Assembly (NCBI GenBank): GCA_963764685.1 | Contig: CAVXTT010000021.1 | Location: forward strand, 1 to 64,000 | Length of the DNA: 64,000 nt | Source: CAVXTT01 sp963764685 | Lineage (GTDB): Bacteria; Bacteroidota; Ignavibacteria; Ignavibacteriales; Ignavibacteriaceae | Reading direction: 5' to 3' | Shown here: positions 1 through 8,250 of the stretch, piece by piece | Position numbering within the stretch: the first letter of the stretch is position 1 | How the letters are laid out: each line of letters begins with the position of its first letter | Translations under genes and position numbers: made by a program | The notes under the pieces: model-generated | Databases searched by the model: none | Told to the model about the DNA's origin: nothing | The model's input: only the letters and a program-made list of their open reading frames with translations

Positions 1-224
1 CGGCTTATGTCCGGTTCACTAATCTTCCCTACAAAGTTACATTAAGAATATTCTCCCTTGCAGGAGTGTACATAAATAAACTCAATAAGGAAGGAGAAGG
101 GCAGTATATCGATTGGGACCTAAGAAATAAGGACGGTAATAAAGTCGGCAGCGGCATTTACCTCGTATATATTGAGATGCCGGGGATAGGAAACAAAATA
201 ATGAAAGTGGCGGTTATGAATTAA
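1..224 (+). CDS. C-terminal end of a secreted protein (sorting/FlgD-like domain), partial
   Basis: The reading frame starting at base 3 is open from the left edge to the TAA at 222-224, giving the last 73 residues of a larger protein. It shows the beta-sandwich pattern of the C-terminal domain that ends many Ignavibacteria/Bacteroidota secreted proteins: a segment like VTLRIFSLAGVYI, then WDLRNKDGNKVGSGIYLVYI, then a final lysine/valine strand. In related proteins this domain directs export by the type IX secretion route or folds as a FlgD-like Ig domain. The catalytic or binding part lies outside the window, so the function is unknown. Confidence 0.75.
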   Translation, partial: AYVRFTNLPYKVTLRIFSLAGVYINKLNKEGEGQYIDWDLRNKDGNKVGSGIYLVYIEMPGIGNKIMKVAVMN

Positions 225-315
225 AAATTACTTCGGGCCATAGCATTTGAATAAATGGCTGGAAGCAAGAATAAACTTGCTTCCAGCATTGAACCAAGAG
301 TTATAAAGTTATAAA

Positions 316-930
316 CTAATTAGCCGGGGTTATTAAACATCCGGTAAAGGCAGCAAGATGGTTTTCTGATGCTGCTTTAAGATTCTGATACACTCTGATT
401 ATATCCTGATTATCAACAAAAGTTAGTTGATAGGTCAGGTCAGCTATATCCAGTTCTTCAATAGCTTGCCCGGCAAGCAATGCCTGCTCTAAGGATTGGC
501 TGCCCTGTTGAATATATTGGTCATATAACAGTTGGAACTGCGGATCGGGAAAAACACCGACTGAATCCGAAGTAAGAGGATCGGGCACATTATATCTTAC
601 AAGCAATCGTTTGATTGCATCCATATGCTTTTGTTCACTCACTTGAATTTTCAGGAAGACTTCATACTCCCACAAGTCACCCATCATTATATAAACATCT
701 CTTGCGAGCTTCTCTTCTATTCTCATATGGATCAGTCCATCACGTTCCTGTTGAGAAAGTTCCCCGCCGCCAATACCCCCGCCCCCGTGATGTCCGCCAC
801 CGCCAATTCCACTGTCAAGTTTTGCGGTTGTATTTATATCTTCAGCTGATACAGGCGCTTCATTCTGACAGGCAACCAGCAGAAATGAAGTAAGCAGCGA
901 AATTATAATTAAATGATATCTTTTTTTCAT
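316..930 (-). CDS. DUF2202 (ferritin-like) lipoprotein
   Basis: 204 aa. The N-terminus has a lipoprotein signal (hydrophobic stretch ending LLVAC at residues 17-21), so the protein is probably anchored in the envelope. A Gly/His-rich linker (GGGGHHGGGGIGGGE) follows at about residues 43-57. The rest is a DUF2202 domain: RIEEKLARDVYIMM, SEQKHMDAIKRLLVRY, and a closing NHLAAFTGCL helix. DUF2202 proteins are helical and ferritin-like, but no reaction is established; the conserved Glu/His residues and the His-rich linker would suit metal binding (inference). It lies 59 bp downstream of the calcium-loop gene at 990-1550 on the same strand, so the two probably share the sigma-54 promoter at about 1600. 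Confidence 0.85.
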   Translation of the reverse strand: MKKRYHLIIISLLTSFLLVACQNEAPVSAEDINTTAKLDSGIGGGGHHGGGGIGGGELSQQERDGLIHMRIEEKLARDVYIMMGDLWEYEVFLKIQVSEQKHMDAIKRLLVRYNVPDPLTSDSVGVFPDPQFQLLYDQYIQQGSQSLEQALLAGQAIEELDIADLTYQLTFVDNQDIIRVYQNLKAASENHLAAFTGCLITPAN

Positions 931-989
931 ATGTACCTCTATATTGATTATTGATAAAAGAAGGCTACTGCCGTTCTTGTTTTTTAGCT

Positions 990-1550
990 TTATTTTCTTC
1001 CGCCTCTTTTAGGGCCGTTTCCATTACAACTTCCCGAACCACCACCAGGACCATATCCTGTCCCGTTTTGAGGGCCAATCCCTTTATTACCCGTACCATC
1101 ATTTGGTCCCCACATATTACCCCTCCTGGACCCTTCTCCATTCTTGTACATTTGGCCGTTCTCACCATAACGATTTGAGTATCTTGATTCCTTACCATCA
1201 GCAATTCCATTACCGTCTGAATCTTCCAGCCGGTCATTTATTCCGTCACTATTTAAATCGAGGAATCCCTTTTGTCCATTACCACCCCTGTTCTTTACGT
1301 AATCCTTATCCCTTCCGTTTGGGATACCATCGCCATCAAGATCAGGAGCATTATCTCTGTAGCCATCGCCGTTCACATCAATAAATCGGCTGCCGTGAAT
1401 CTGATTTTGCTCCAGCGATTGTGGCCGGCTCACTGACTCTTCTTTAACCTGGTCCTTGTTCTGTTCTGTATTTTGTGGAAATACGGTTACCGGGGATAGG
1501 ACCATTAATAATAATGAAGTTGTCAGCAGTATTTTTTTCGTGGTACTCAT
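990..1550 (-). CDS. secreted Asp/Gly-rich calcium-loop (EF-hand/thrombospondin type 3-like) protein
   Basis: 186 aa with a Sec signal peptide (about residues 1-26, ending VFPQ). The mature part carries repeated Asp-rich loops of the DxNxDGxxD kind: DVNGDGYRD, DLDGDGIPNGRDKD, DLNSDGINDRLEDSDGNGIADGKE. These resemble EF-hand or thrombospondin type 3 calcium loops. The tail is Gly/Asn-rich and ends in basic residues (KRGGRK). No enzymatic domain is visible. It is the first gene of a leftward operon with the DUF2202 lipoprotein and diverges from the sensor kinase at 1795. A smaller protein with the same loop type and Gly-rich tail is at 6312-6668 on the other side of the regulatory pair, so both are probably outputs of that system. 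Confidence 0.8.
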   Translation of the reverse strand: MSTTKKILLTTSLLLMVLSPVTVFPQNTEQNKDQVKEESVSRPQSLEQNQIHGSRFIDVNGDGYRDNAPDLDGDGIPNGRDKDYVKNRGGNGQKGFLDLNSDGINDRLEDSDGNGIADGKESRYSNRYGENGQMYKNGEGSRRGNMWGPNDGTGNKGIGPQNGTGYGPGGGSGSCNGNGPKRGGRK

Positions 1551-1592
1551 TTTATATTCCTTTCATTTTCTTCTGTCATTTTTGAATTCATA

Positions 1593-1608
1593 TTCAATGC
1601 ATATGCCA
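1593..1608 (-). promoter_or_regulatory. sigma-54 (-24/-12) promoter for the calcium-loop/DUF2202 operon
   Basis: On the minus strand this reads TGGCATATGCATTGAA: GG at -24, ten bases, then GA where the consensus has GC at -12. The -24 half and the spacing fit the sigma-54 consensus TGGCAC-N5-TTGCW; the -12 C is replaced by A. The expected start near 1582 leaves a leader of about 30 nt before the ATG at 1550. It shares GGCATAT with the promoter at 6691-6706. Confidence 0.6.
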
Positions 1609-1669
1609 ACCGTGAAAGTTTGTTTTTTTAGATGCCTTATGAGGATTTCGAAAAGCTTTTATGAGGGTT

Positions 1670-1707
1670 CGACTTAATGGGCGAAATAACCGACTATGTG
1701 GACGAAA
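1670..1707. promoter_or_regulatory. paired enhancer sites (CGAC-N4-TGGRCGAAA) for the NtrC-type regulator
   Basis: Two 17-bp direct repeats start at 1670 (CGACTTAATGGGCGAAA) and 1691 (CGACTATGTGGACGAAA), exactly 21 bp or two helical turns apart. They lie between the divergent sigma-54 promoters, 63 bp from the leftward -24 and 50 bp from the rightward -24. A third clear copy at 6777, with a weaker partner 21 bp away, sits at the same distance from the third promoter. Binding by the response regulator at 3813 is inferred. Confidence 0.6.
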
Positions 1708-1755
1708 GGATACAGGAATCGTTTGGATAATCAATGAATCTAATAAGTTTAATAG

Positions 1756-1771
1756 TGGTTTCAATCTTGCT
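1756..1771 (+). promoter_or_regulatory. sigma-54 promoter of the two-component operon
   Basis: TGGTTTCAATCTTGCT has GG at 1757-1758, exactly ten bases, and GC at 1769-1770, with the full TTGCT -12 element. Transcription would start near 1782, about 13 nt before the ATG at 1795. Together with the adjacent enhancer pair this predicts positive autoregulation of the sensor/regulator genes. Confidence 0.55.
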
Positions 1772-1794
1772 TTAAATTCCGGTAAGTTTTGATT

Positions 1795-3816
1795 ATGAAT
1801 TTTCTAAATAAACTACAGCCAAAGCTGATCATAGTAATTGCGCTAATTATGGGTGCCCTTATGATTGTATCAGCATTTATAGAGCTTCAGCAAAGCAAGC
1901 AGGAGATTCTCCATTTACTTTCAGAGCAATCATCATCTCTTATTGAAACTGTTAATCAAGGCAGTATTAATGCAATAAACTCAAGCGAAGAGATTGAATA
2001 TCTGATCTCACAAAGATTATTGAATAATGCCAGGCTGATCCGAAAACTTGACAGCCTGAACCTTTTAACGCATCAGAAACTATTTGAGATTTCGGAGGAG
2101 AATAAATTATACAGAATTAATATTTTCGATATTAAAGGAAACAGGGTCCTTTCAAACAGGGTCCCCGAAGAAGATCATCCGCACGGCGAAGATAATATTA
2201 ATAGATACGATGAGCTCAGACCAATCCTTCAGGATGGCCTGGACGAATTTATTATTGGATTAAAGGAAGCTCAATTCACGCAGGGACAAAGATTTGCAGT
2301 TGCAATTGCACGGGCAAATAATAAAGGAGCAATTGTAATAAATCTAAAAGCTGAAGAATTTCTTGAATTCAGAAAAAGAATCGGGCTTGGTAAAATAATA
2401 AGGGATATTTCAGATAATCCGGGCATTGAATACATCGTCCTGCAGGACTCGCTCGGCATACTGGCTGCCGGGATCACTGTAGACACAATGAATTCAATCA
2501 TATCCGATCCGTTTTTAACTAAAGCTATGAATTCGGATAAGAGTTTCACAAGGATTCATAATTATAAAAACCGGGAAGTTTTCGAAACAGTTAAAAGGCT
2601 CGATTATGATAACCAGTCAGTCGGTATCTTCAGGATCGGCCAGTCCCTGGATGAGGTCAGGGCAGTCGAGGACAGGATGGCAAGGAGACTTATCATCATT
2701 TCCATTGTTCTTGCTGCCATCGGCGTCATTATTCTAAGTATAATCTTCACCAGGCAAAATCTTCGTATCGTTTCAAGCGAATTTCATAAATTCAGGACAT
2801 TTACTTCCACTGTTCTCGAGAATATGGGAGAGGCAGTAGTGGTTGTTGATGACAAGATGAAAATTTCAATTTTCAACAAATCCTCAGAGGATTTATTTAA
2901 GATAAAAAGTAAGGATATCATCGGGAAAGATCTCGGGGAATTATCGAAGGATATTGCTGATACTTTATCAGAATACTGTAAAAACAGCGAACAATGTGTG
3001 GATGTCAACATAGGCACCTCAATAGCCGATGAACAAAAATATCTGCTGCTGAATATAACAATGAATGAAGAAGTTGAAGGCAGACCTAATTATATAATTG
3101 TAATAAATGATTTAACCGGCTTAAGGCGTTTGGAAGAAGAATCAAAACGTAAGGAAAAACTTTCTGCAATGGGAGAGCTTGCTTCGGGTGTTGCACACGA
3201 GATAAGAAATCCGATAAATGCGATCGGAATGATCGCCCAGCGGCTTGATAAAGAATTTAATGTGATAAATGATCCGGCAGAATATCATAGCATTACAAAT
3301 CTTTTACGGAGAGAGGTCACAAGAACAAACAATATTATAACTCAATTCCTTGGTTATGCCAGACCTTATGATCTCCGGATCAGAAAAATAAACTCAGAGA
3401 CTTTCTTTGATGATATATACAGGCTCTTTTCTGATCAGGCAAAGCAGAAAGGAATCGAACTGACCCTTAAGGCAAAACATTCATTTGAAATGAACATTGA
3501 TCCTGAACTGATGAAGCAGGCACTTATGAACCTCATACAGAATGCTATCAATGCCGTCGGGCAACAAGGGAAGGTGGAAATCAACTATTTTAATAAAGAG
3601 AAGGAGCTTGTAATAGAGATTACCGACAACGGCAGAGGAATCCCTGATAATTTGAAAAATAAAATATTTGATCTTTACTTTACAACCAGACCTGAAGGAA
3701 CAGGACTCGGCTTAAGCATTGTTCAGAAAATTATCACCGAACATAAAGGGATCATTGAGGTTTTTAGCGAAGTTAATGAGTATACAAAATTTAAAATAAC
3801 TATACCGCAACAATGA
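1795..3816 (+). CDS. membrane sensor histidine kinase, NtrB type
   Basis: 673 aa counted from the ATG at 1795; a TTG two codons upstream is also open, but the ATG fits the short leader better. One transmembrane helix lies at about residues 10-30, followed by a periplasmic sensor region of roughly 260 residues. A second helix (LIIISIVLAAIGVIILSIIF) is at about 300-320, followed by a PAS domain (VLENMGEAVVVVDD...). The HisKA domain has the phospho-acceptor His468 in GVAHEIRNPINAIG. The HATPase domain shows NLIQNAINAV, DNGRGIP and GTGLGLSI. The H-box is of the NtrB/ZraS class, which pairs with sigma-54 activators, and the stop overlaps the regulator start (ATGA at 3813-3816), so the two are translationally coupled. 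The stimulus is unknown; the periplasmic domain and secreted neighbours suggest an envelope or metal signal (inference). Confidence 0.9.
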   Translation: MNFLNKLQPKLIIVIALIMGALMIVSAFIELQQSKQEILHLLSEQSSSLIETVNQGSINAINSSEEIEYLISQRLLNNARLIRKLDSLNLLTHQKLFEISEENKLYRINIFDIKGNRVLSNRVPEEDHPHGEDNINRYDELRPILQDGLDEFIIGLKEAQFTQGQRFAVAIARANNKGAIVINLKAEEFLEFRKRIGLGKIIRDISDNPGIEYIVLQDSLGILAAGITVDTMNSIISDPFLTKAMNSDKSFTRIHNYKNREVFETVKRLDYDNQSVGIFRIGQSLDEVRAVEDRMARRLIIISIVLAAIGVIILSIIFTRQNLRIVSSEFHKFRTFTSTVLENMGEAVVVVDDKMKISIFNKSSEDLFKIKSKDIIGKDLGELSKDIADTLSEYCKNSEQCVDVNIGTSIADEQKYLLLNITMNEEVEGRPNYIIVINDLTGLRRLEEESKRKEKLSAMGELASGVAHEIRNPINAIGMIAQRLDKEFNVINDPAEYHSITNLLRREVTRTNNIITQFLGYARPYDLRIRKINSETFFDDIYRLFSDQAKQKGIELTLKAKHSFEMNIDPELMKQALMNLIQNAINAVGQQGKVEINYFNKEKELVIEITDNGRGIPDNLKNKIFDLYFTTRPEGTGLGLSIVQKIITEHKGIIEVFSEVNEYTKFKITIPQQ

Positions 3817-5181
3817 AAGACTACAATATTCTTATAATTGATGATGAAGCTGCTCAAAGAGATATCCTTACCGGATACCTGAAGAAGAAAGGATTCAAGA
3901 TTTTTTCGGCCTCATCCGGGAAGGAAGGTATTGAGATTGCCGGAAGAAATCCTGTTGATATTATCCTTTCCGATTACAAAATGCCTGACTTAACAGGTCT
4001 GGAAGTCCTTGAACATATCAAAAGGATAAATCCTGAAATCAGTTTTGTTATTCTGACTGCCTATGGAACTGTTGAAAATGCAGTTAAGGCTATGCGGCTT
4101 GGTGCTTTTGATTATATTTCAAAACCGGTTGACCTTGATGAACTCGACATAATGATTGAGCGAATCATCGAAAATAAAAATCTGAAATCAGAAAACCAGC
4201 TGTTAAAGAATCAACTTCAGCAGAAACATAGTATTTCTACAATTGTTTCATCAATCTCCGGGAGATGGAAGAGGTAATAAATATTGCTGCAAGGGTTGCA
4301 GACAGTAAAGCATCTGTTTTAATTACCGGAGAAAACGGAACCGGCAAGGAAGTACTCGCTAAAGCGATTCACTATCTGAGTTCAAGAAAAAATTCACCAT
4401 TCGTGGCAGTCAATATTCCGGCTTTATCTGAGACCCTGCTTGAAAGTGAACTCTTCGGACACGAAAAGGGTGCATTCACAGGTGCTGAAAAATTAAAGAA
4501 AGGAAGATTCGAGATAGCAAACGGAGGAACAATTTTCCTTGATGAAGTTGGTGATATTCCCCAGTCAATACAGGTAAAACTTCTTCGTGTTCTGCAGGAA
4601 CACCAGTTTGAAAGAGTTGGAGGAACTGAAAAAATTGACGTAAATGTTAGAATAATTGCAGCAACCAACAAAGACCTTGATAAAAAAATAAAAGACGGAA
4701 GTTTCAGAGAAGATCTTTATTACAGGCTGAATGTGGTCCTCATAAAAATTCCCCCTCTAAGGGAAAGAAAAGAAGACATCCAGCCTATGATTGAAAGCTT
4801 TATTGAAAAGTACTGCAAAGAAAACAATAAAGAAAAGCTTGAGATTTCCAGAGAAGCTGCAGATCTGCTGATGAAATACAATTACCCCGGAAACGTGCGC
4901 GAACTGGAAAATATTATTGAACGGGCAGTTGTATTAACCCGTGGGAATGTGATTACTGTTAAATGATCTTCCGATGAGTATTAAAGGATTCCAGAATGAG
5001 AGAGCTCTTAACGGTACCTGGTAGAGGAATTCTTACAGAGCAGGTTGAAGCACTTGAAAAGCAATTGATATTTGATGCACTGCAAAAAAGTGAGGGTAAT
5101 CAGACGAAAGCAGGAAAATTATTAGGCCTGACTGAAAGAAATCTTAGATACAAACTTAAGAAGTATAATATTAAGCACTGA
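3813..5181 (+). CDS. sigma-54-dependent response regulator, NtrC family (frame-disrupted in this assembly)
   Basis: Three reading frames together encode a complete NtrC-type activator: a receiver (LIIDDEAAQRD, phospho-acceptor in IILSDYKMP, LTAYGT, KPVD), an AAA+ domain (Walker A GENGTGKE, sigma-54 contact loop GAFTGA, Walker B GTIFLDEVGD, NVRELEN) and a Fis-type helix-turn-helix (NQTKAGKLLGLTERNLRYKL). The frame is broken by four apparent one-base insertions near 4251-4254, 4261-4264, 4958-4961 and 4998-5001. Removing them yields 454 aa, a normal length, and restores the family motif SPGMEEV. The GAFTGA loop shows that it drives sigma-54 promoters, three of which flank it. I treat the breaks as consensus errors. 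A true pseudogene is possible but would leave the kinase and all three promoters without a partner. Confidence 0.85.
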
Positions 5182-5187
5182 ACAAGC

Positions 5188-6288
5188 TTACAAATCAAAT
5201 CCTAAGCTAATTGCATAAACCTGATTTTTATAATCATAGTAGTAATCGTTGGAGATATTCCTTGTGAAGTTGTAATTCAGTGAAAGATAGAGTCCATTGA
5301 GCAGATCTCCCAAACCAAATTCCAAAGAAACACCTGCATAGTACTGATTATCCTGTCTAAGTTCATTAAGATCGTTTCCATTTGCATCTGCAGCCGGAAG
5401 ATCTGTATAATTTCTTATTTCGTATTTCCCGGCTGCTTTCCCGATTATACCTGGAAGAAAGAGATAAGACAGATTTAAGCCAATTTCAAATCCCTCATTC
5501 GAATATATATCATTGAAGAGTTCCTCTTCATAATATATGTAATCAATAGTATTGAAGTAGCGGTTTCCACCGCTTAAATTTTCCCTTATGAAACCATAAA
5601 CACTTAAACCCAGAGCATCCGTTATCCCCTGCCCTAGCTGTAAATGTAACTTTGCCTGCAGAACTTCATCCGAAAGCCCTTCGCTTTCCTTTTTCTCAAC
5701 ATAAATTTTCTGATCAATCTCTGCAGCTGCCGTAAATGAAGTACGGCTTTCAAAACTCGTTATAGATCTTAAAAATGCTTTCATCTGATAATGCGAGAAG
5801 AGTGAGAAGTTTTCATAGTTAATTTTATTCCCGATTACTCCCGCCTGAATTTTATCACTCTCACTTATTGAATGCATATAATTTGCGTATAAGGAGACCT
5901 GGTTGAAATCATAAATGTAATAGTCTGCCTTATTTATTCTTACAATATAGTTGAGACCTATATTAAGCGGATTATCAAATTCGGAAAACAGGTAAGTGTT
6001 AACGGCACCCAACTTCTGAATAGTTGAGGATTTATCAGGGTATTCATAATAACGGTTCAAAAAACCGGCGTAGTAAATTTCAAGATGGTTTTGCTCTGTT
6101 TCAAAATCGTAGCCGACCTCACCGGTGAAGGAGTTTATAAAATCGGATGCATTCTCATAATTGTTGAAGATATTGTCATCATAGTAACCTTCTATATCAG
6201 CAGTCAGATAAAACTGAGCTTGAGTATCGAAAGTACACAAGGCAAAGAACAAAGTAAATAAATACTGCAGACCAAATTTGGGAATCAT
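5188..6288 (-). CDS. outer-membrane beta-barrel protein of unknown function
   Basis: 366 aa with a signal peptide ending at about TQAQ (residues 22-25). The mature protein consists of alternating amphipathic strands rich in Tyr/Phe/Asn with periodic Gly, and ends in a hydrophobic/aromatic strand (VYAISLGFDL), typical of an outer-membrane barrel of about 14-16 strands. No named family was recognised. It follows the small calcium-loop gene by about 23 bp and is very likely in the same operon, driven by the sigma-54 promoter at 6691-6706. It converges on the response regulator gene with only 6 bp between stop codons. A role as a porin or surface scaffold for the secreted calcium-loop proteins is conceivable but unproven. 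Confidence 0.75.
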   Translation of the reverse strand: MIPKFGLQYLFTLFFALCTFDTQAQFYLTADIEGYYDDNIFNNYENASDFINSFTGEVGYDFETEQNHLEIYYAGFLNRYYEYPDKSSTIQKLGAVNTYLFSEFDNPLNIGLNYIVRINKADYYIYDFNQVSLYANYMHSISESDKIQAGVIGNKINYENFSLFSHYQMKAFLRSITSFESRTSFTAAAEIDQKIYVEKKESEGLSDEVLQAKLHLQLGQGITDALGLSVYGFIRENLSGGNRYFNTIDYIYYEEELFNDIYSNEGFEIGLNLSYLFLPGIIGKAAGKYEIRNYTDLPAADANGNDLNELRQDNQYYAGVSLEFGLGDLLNGLYLSLNYNFTRNISNDYYYDYKNQVYAISLGFDL

Positions 6289-6311
6289 AAATTGAATGAA
6301 AGGCTCAAGAT

Positions 6312-6668
6312 TTAATTTCCACCACGGTATCCGCCGCCGCCGTGTCCCCCGCTACCGGAATTACCGGATCTATTTCTTTTACGGATTTTGTTAAGACTCA
6401 TCCCTCCTGCACGTGTATCTGCTATTCCGTCACCGTCTTTATCGATAAAGACATCCTTGCCCCTCTTATTACCATCTCTATCGGGTAACTGCTCCGGATT
6501 GTGAATTCTGTTCCTCTCTCTGATCCGGTCAATATTCTTGTCTTTTTGTTGATTTTCTTCCTTAACCTGCTGTTTTTCTTTTTCCTTGCCCTGAGTGATG
6601 CTAGAATCCTGCATCTCAGATCCAAAAGCGAAGGAACTAAAAACTAATAGTGTTAATATTATTTTCAT
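6312..6668 (-). CDS. small secreted calcium-loop protein with Gly/His-rich tail
   Basis: 118 aa from the ATG at 6668. Codons upstream to 6695 are open, but the AGGAG ribosome site at 6675-6680 and the signal peptide MKIILTLLVFSSFAFG select this start. After a charged, Gln/Lys/Glu-rich segment come Asp loops (PDRDGNKRGKD, IDKDGDGIADTRAG) and a basic, glycine-rich tail (SGSGGHGGGGYRGGN). The layout (signal peptide, polar linker, DxDGDG loop, Gly-rich tail) matches the protein at 990-1550. It is the first gene of a leftward operon with the barrel gene and starts about 12 nt from the predicted sigma-54 transcription start. Confidence 0.75.
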   Translation of the reverse strand: MKIILTLLVFSSFAFGSEMQDSSITQGKEKEKQQVKEENQQKDKNIDRIRERNRIHNPEQLPDRDGNKRGKDVFIDKDGDGIADTRAGGMSLNKIRKRNRSGNSGSGGHGGGGYRGGN

Positions 6669-6690
6669 CTGTTTGCTCCTATATAAACAA

Positions 6691-6706
6691 GGCAAAGTAT
6701 ATGCCG
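6691..6706 (-). promoter_or_regulatory. sigma-54 promoter of the small calcium-loop/barrel operon
   Basis: On the minus strand this reads CGGCATATACTTTGCC: GG, ten bases, GC, with TTTGC at -12, a near-consensus sigma-54 promoter. The predicted start at about 6680 is followed immediately by AGGAG and the ATG at 6668. The first seven bases (GGCATAT) are identical to those of the promoter at 1593-1608. Confidence 0.7.
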
Positions 6707-6755
6707 GTAACTCTCTGTTAAAATAGTGTTAAATGCCGATTTATTAATAAATACA

Positions 6756-6793
6756 CGACCAAATTGTTGAATGATGCGACGAAATGGACGAAA
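6756..6793. promoter_or_regulatory. paired enhancer sites upstream of the small calcium-loop operon
   Basis: A strong site at 6777-6793 (CGACGAAATGGACGAAA) matches the pair at 1670/1691 in all 13 defined positions. A weaker partner at 6756-6772 matches 9 of 13. The two starts are again 21 bp apart. The nearer edge is 51 bp from the -24 element, against 50 bp at the sensor-kinase promoter. Confidence 0.55.
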
Positions 6794-6941
6794 CGCGAAA
6801 AGTATGCCCAAGCCTGAAAGCTTATTTCATCGTACTATTTTTCAAATACTTATTTCCAGGGTATTACACTAATTGAAAGGTTGCAACTTGAAGTCATTTT
6901 CAATAGTTTGAAGCCCTCAATATTAAAATTCTGAGGTTGAA

Positions 6942-8195
6942 ATGTTTGATCCTAAATATAAATTTACCTGCGTTGACAGATTCCTGAAATATGTAAAGTA
7001 TGATACCCAGTCGGATGAAGAAGCTTCATCTTTCCCTTCCAGTGCAAAACAGAAAATACTCCTGAAGGACCTTGCCGATGAATTAAAGGCTATGGGTCTG
7101 GCTGATGCCCATATGGATGAGCACGGCTATGTTATTGCAACTCTTCCGGGAAACAGCAGCAAAAAGAATGTCCCTGCAATTGGTTTTATTTCCCACGTGG
7201 ATACTTCACCGGCTGTTACGGGAGAAAATGTAAACCCGATGATTCATAAAAATTACCAGGGGGGAGATATAAAACTTCCTAAAGATCCCAACCAGGTGAT
7301 TGAGGTTAAAAATAACCCCGATCTTGAGAATATGAAGGGATTCGATATTATTACTGCCGACGGTACAACACTTCTCGGTGCGGATAATAAGGCAGGAGTT
7401 GCTGAAATAGTGGATGCGGTAAATTATCTGCTTACCCACCCTGAAATAAAACATGGACCCATAAAGATATGTTTTACACCTGATGAGGAAGTCGGCAGGG
7501 GCACTGAAAAATTCGATGTTAAGAAGTTCGGTGCTAAGTATGCTTATACTGTCGACGGATCAAGCCGGGGCGAAATAGAATCCGAAACCTTCAGCGCTGA
7601 TGCCGTTGTGATTAAATTCCACGGGAAGAATATTCATCCCGGATATGCAAAGAACAAAATGGTAAATGCAATACGCGTTGCTGCCCAATTCCTTGAAAAT
7701 CTTCCTAAAGATAAACTATCGCCTGAGACCACTGAAGGGAGAGAAGGTTATGTGCACTGCAATGATTTTAAGGGGAACGAGGAGCTTACGACATTAAAAT
7801 TCATCATAAGGGATTTTGAAACTCCAAAGCTAAAAGAGTATGAAGATTTTCTTAAACGGCTAGCCGAGGAAACAGTTATGAAGCACCCCGGCTCCCGGCT
7901 GGAGTTCGAGATAACCGAACAGTACAGAAATATGAAGGAAATACTGGTACAGCATCCTATGGTTGAAGAGTACGCAACCGAAGCATTAAAAAGATTAAAT
8001 ATTAAACCTATAATGCATCCTATCAGGGGGGGCACGGATGGGTCAAGGTTATCATTTATGGGTCTCCCCACACCGAATATTTTTGCGGGAGAGCATAGTT
8101 TCCATTCAAAGCTTGAATGGGTTGCCATACAGGATATGGAGATGGCTGTACAGACAATTGTTGAAATTTGTAAGGTGTGGGAAGAAAAATCTTAG
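6942..8195 (+). CDS. pepT: peptidase T (tripeptide aminopeptidase)
   Basis: 417 aa, the usual length for the M20B family. This cytosolic di-zinc enzyme removes the N-terminal residue of tripeptides in peptide recycling. Visible metal and catalytic motifs are GFISHVDTSPAV (His85, Asp87), LLGADNKAG (bridging Asp148), TPDEEVGRGTEKFDV (Glu182 base and Glu183 ligand) and a C-terminal GGTDGSRLSFMG followed by GEHSFHSKLEW (last ligand His). A TTGAAATG context precedes the start. It appears to be monocistronic: a 270-bp gap separates it from the operon upstream, and the next gene is on the opposite strand. Confidence 0.95.
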   Translation: MFDPKYKFTCVDRFLKYVKYDTQSDEEASSFPSSAKQKILLKDLADELKAMGLADAHMDEHGYVIATLPGNSSKKNVPAIGFISHVDTSPAVTGENVNPMIHKNYQGGDIKLPKDPNQVIEVKNNPDLENMKGFDIITADGTTLLGADNKAGVAEIVDAVNYLLTHPEIKHGPIKICFTPDEEVGRGTEKFDVKKFGAKYAYTVDGSSRGEIESETFSADAVVIKFHGKNIHPGYAKNKMVNAIRVAAQFLENLPKDKLSPETTEGREGYVHCNDFKGNEELTTLKFIIRDFETPKLKEYEDFLKRLAEETVMKHPGSRLEFEITEQYRNMKEILVQHPMVEEYATEALKRLNIKPIMHPIRGGTDGSRLSFMGLPTPNIFAGEHSFHSKLEWVAIQDMEMAVQTIVEICKVWEEKS

Positions 8196-8250
8196 TTGGT
8201 GCGGATGTGCGGAAGTGAAAGATTATTTTTTCATAAAGTTTAATAATCGT

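Noticed and set aside
951..1384. Open frames antisense to the calcium-loop gene
   Set aside because: They mirror the Asp/Gly-rich codons of the real gene and lack start signals.
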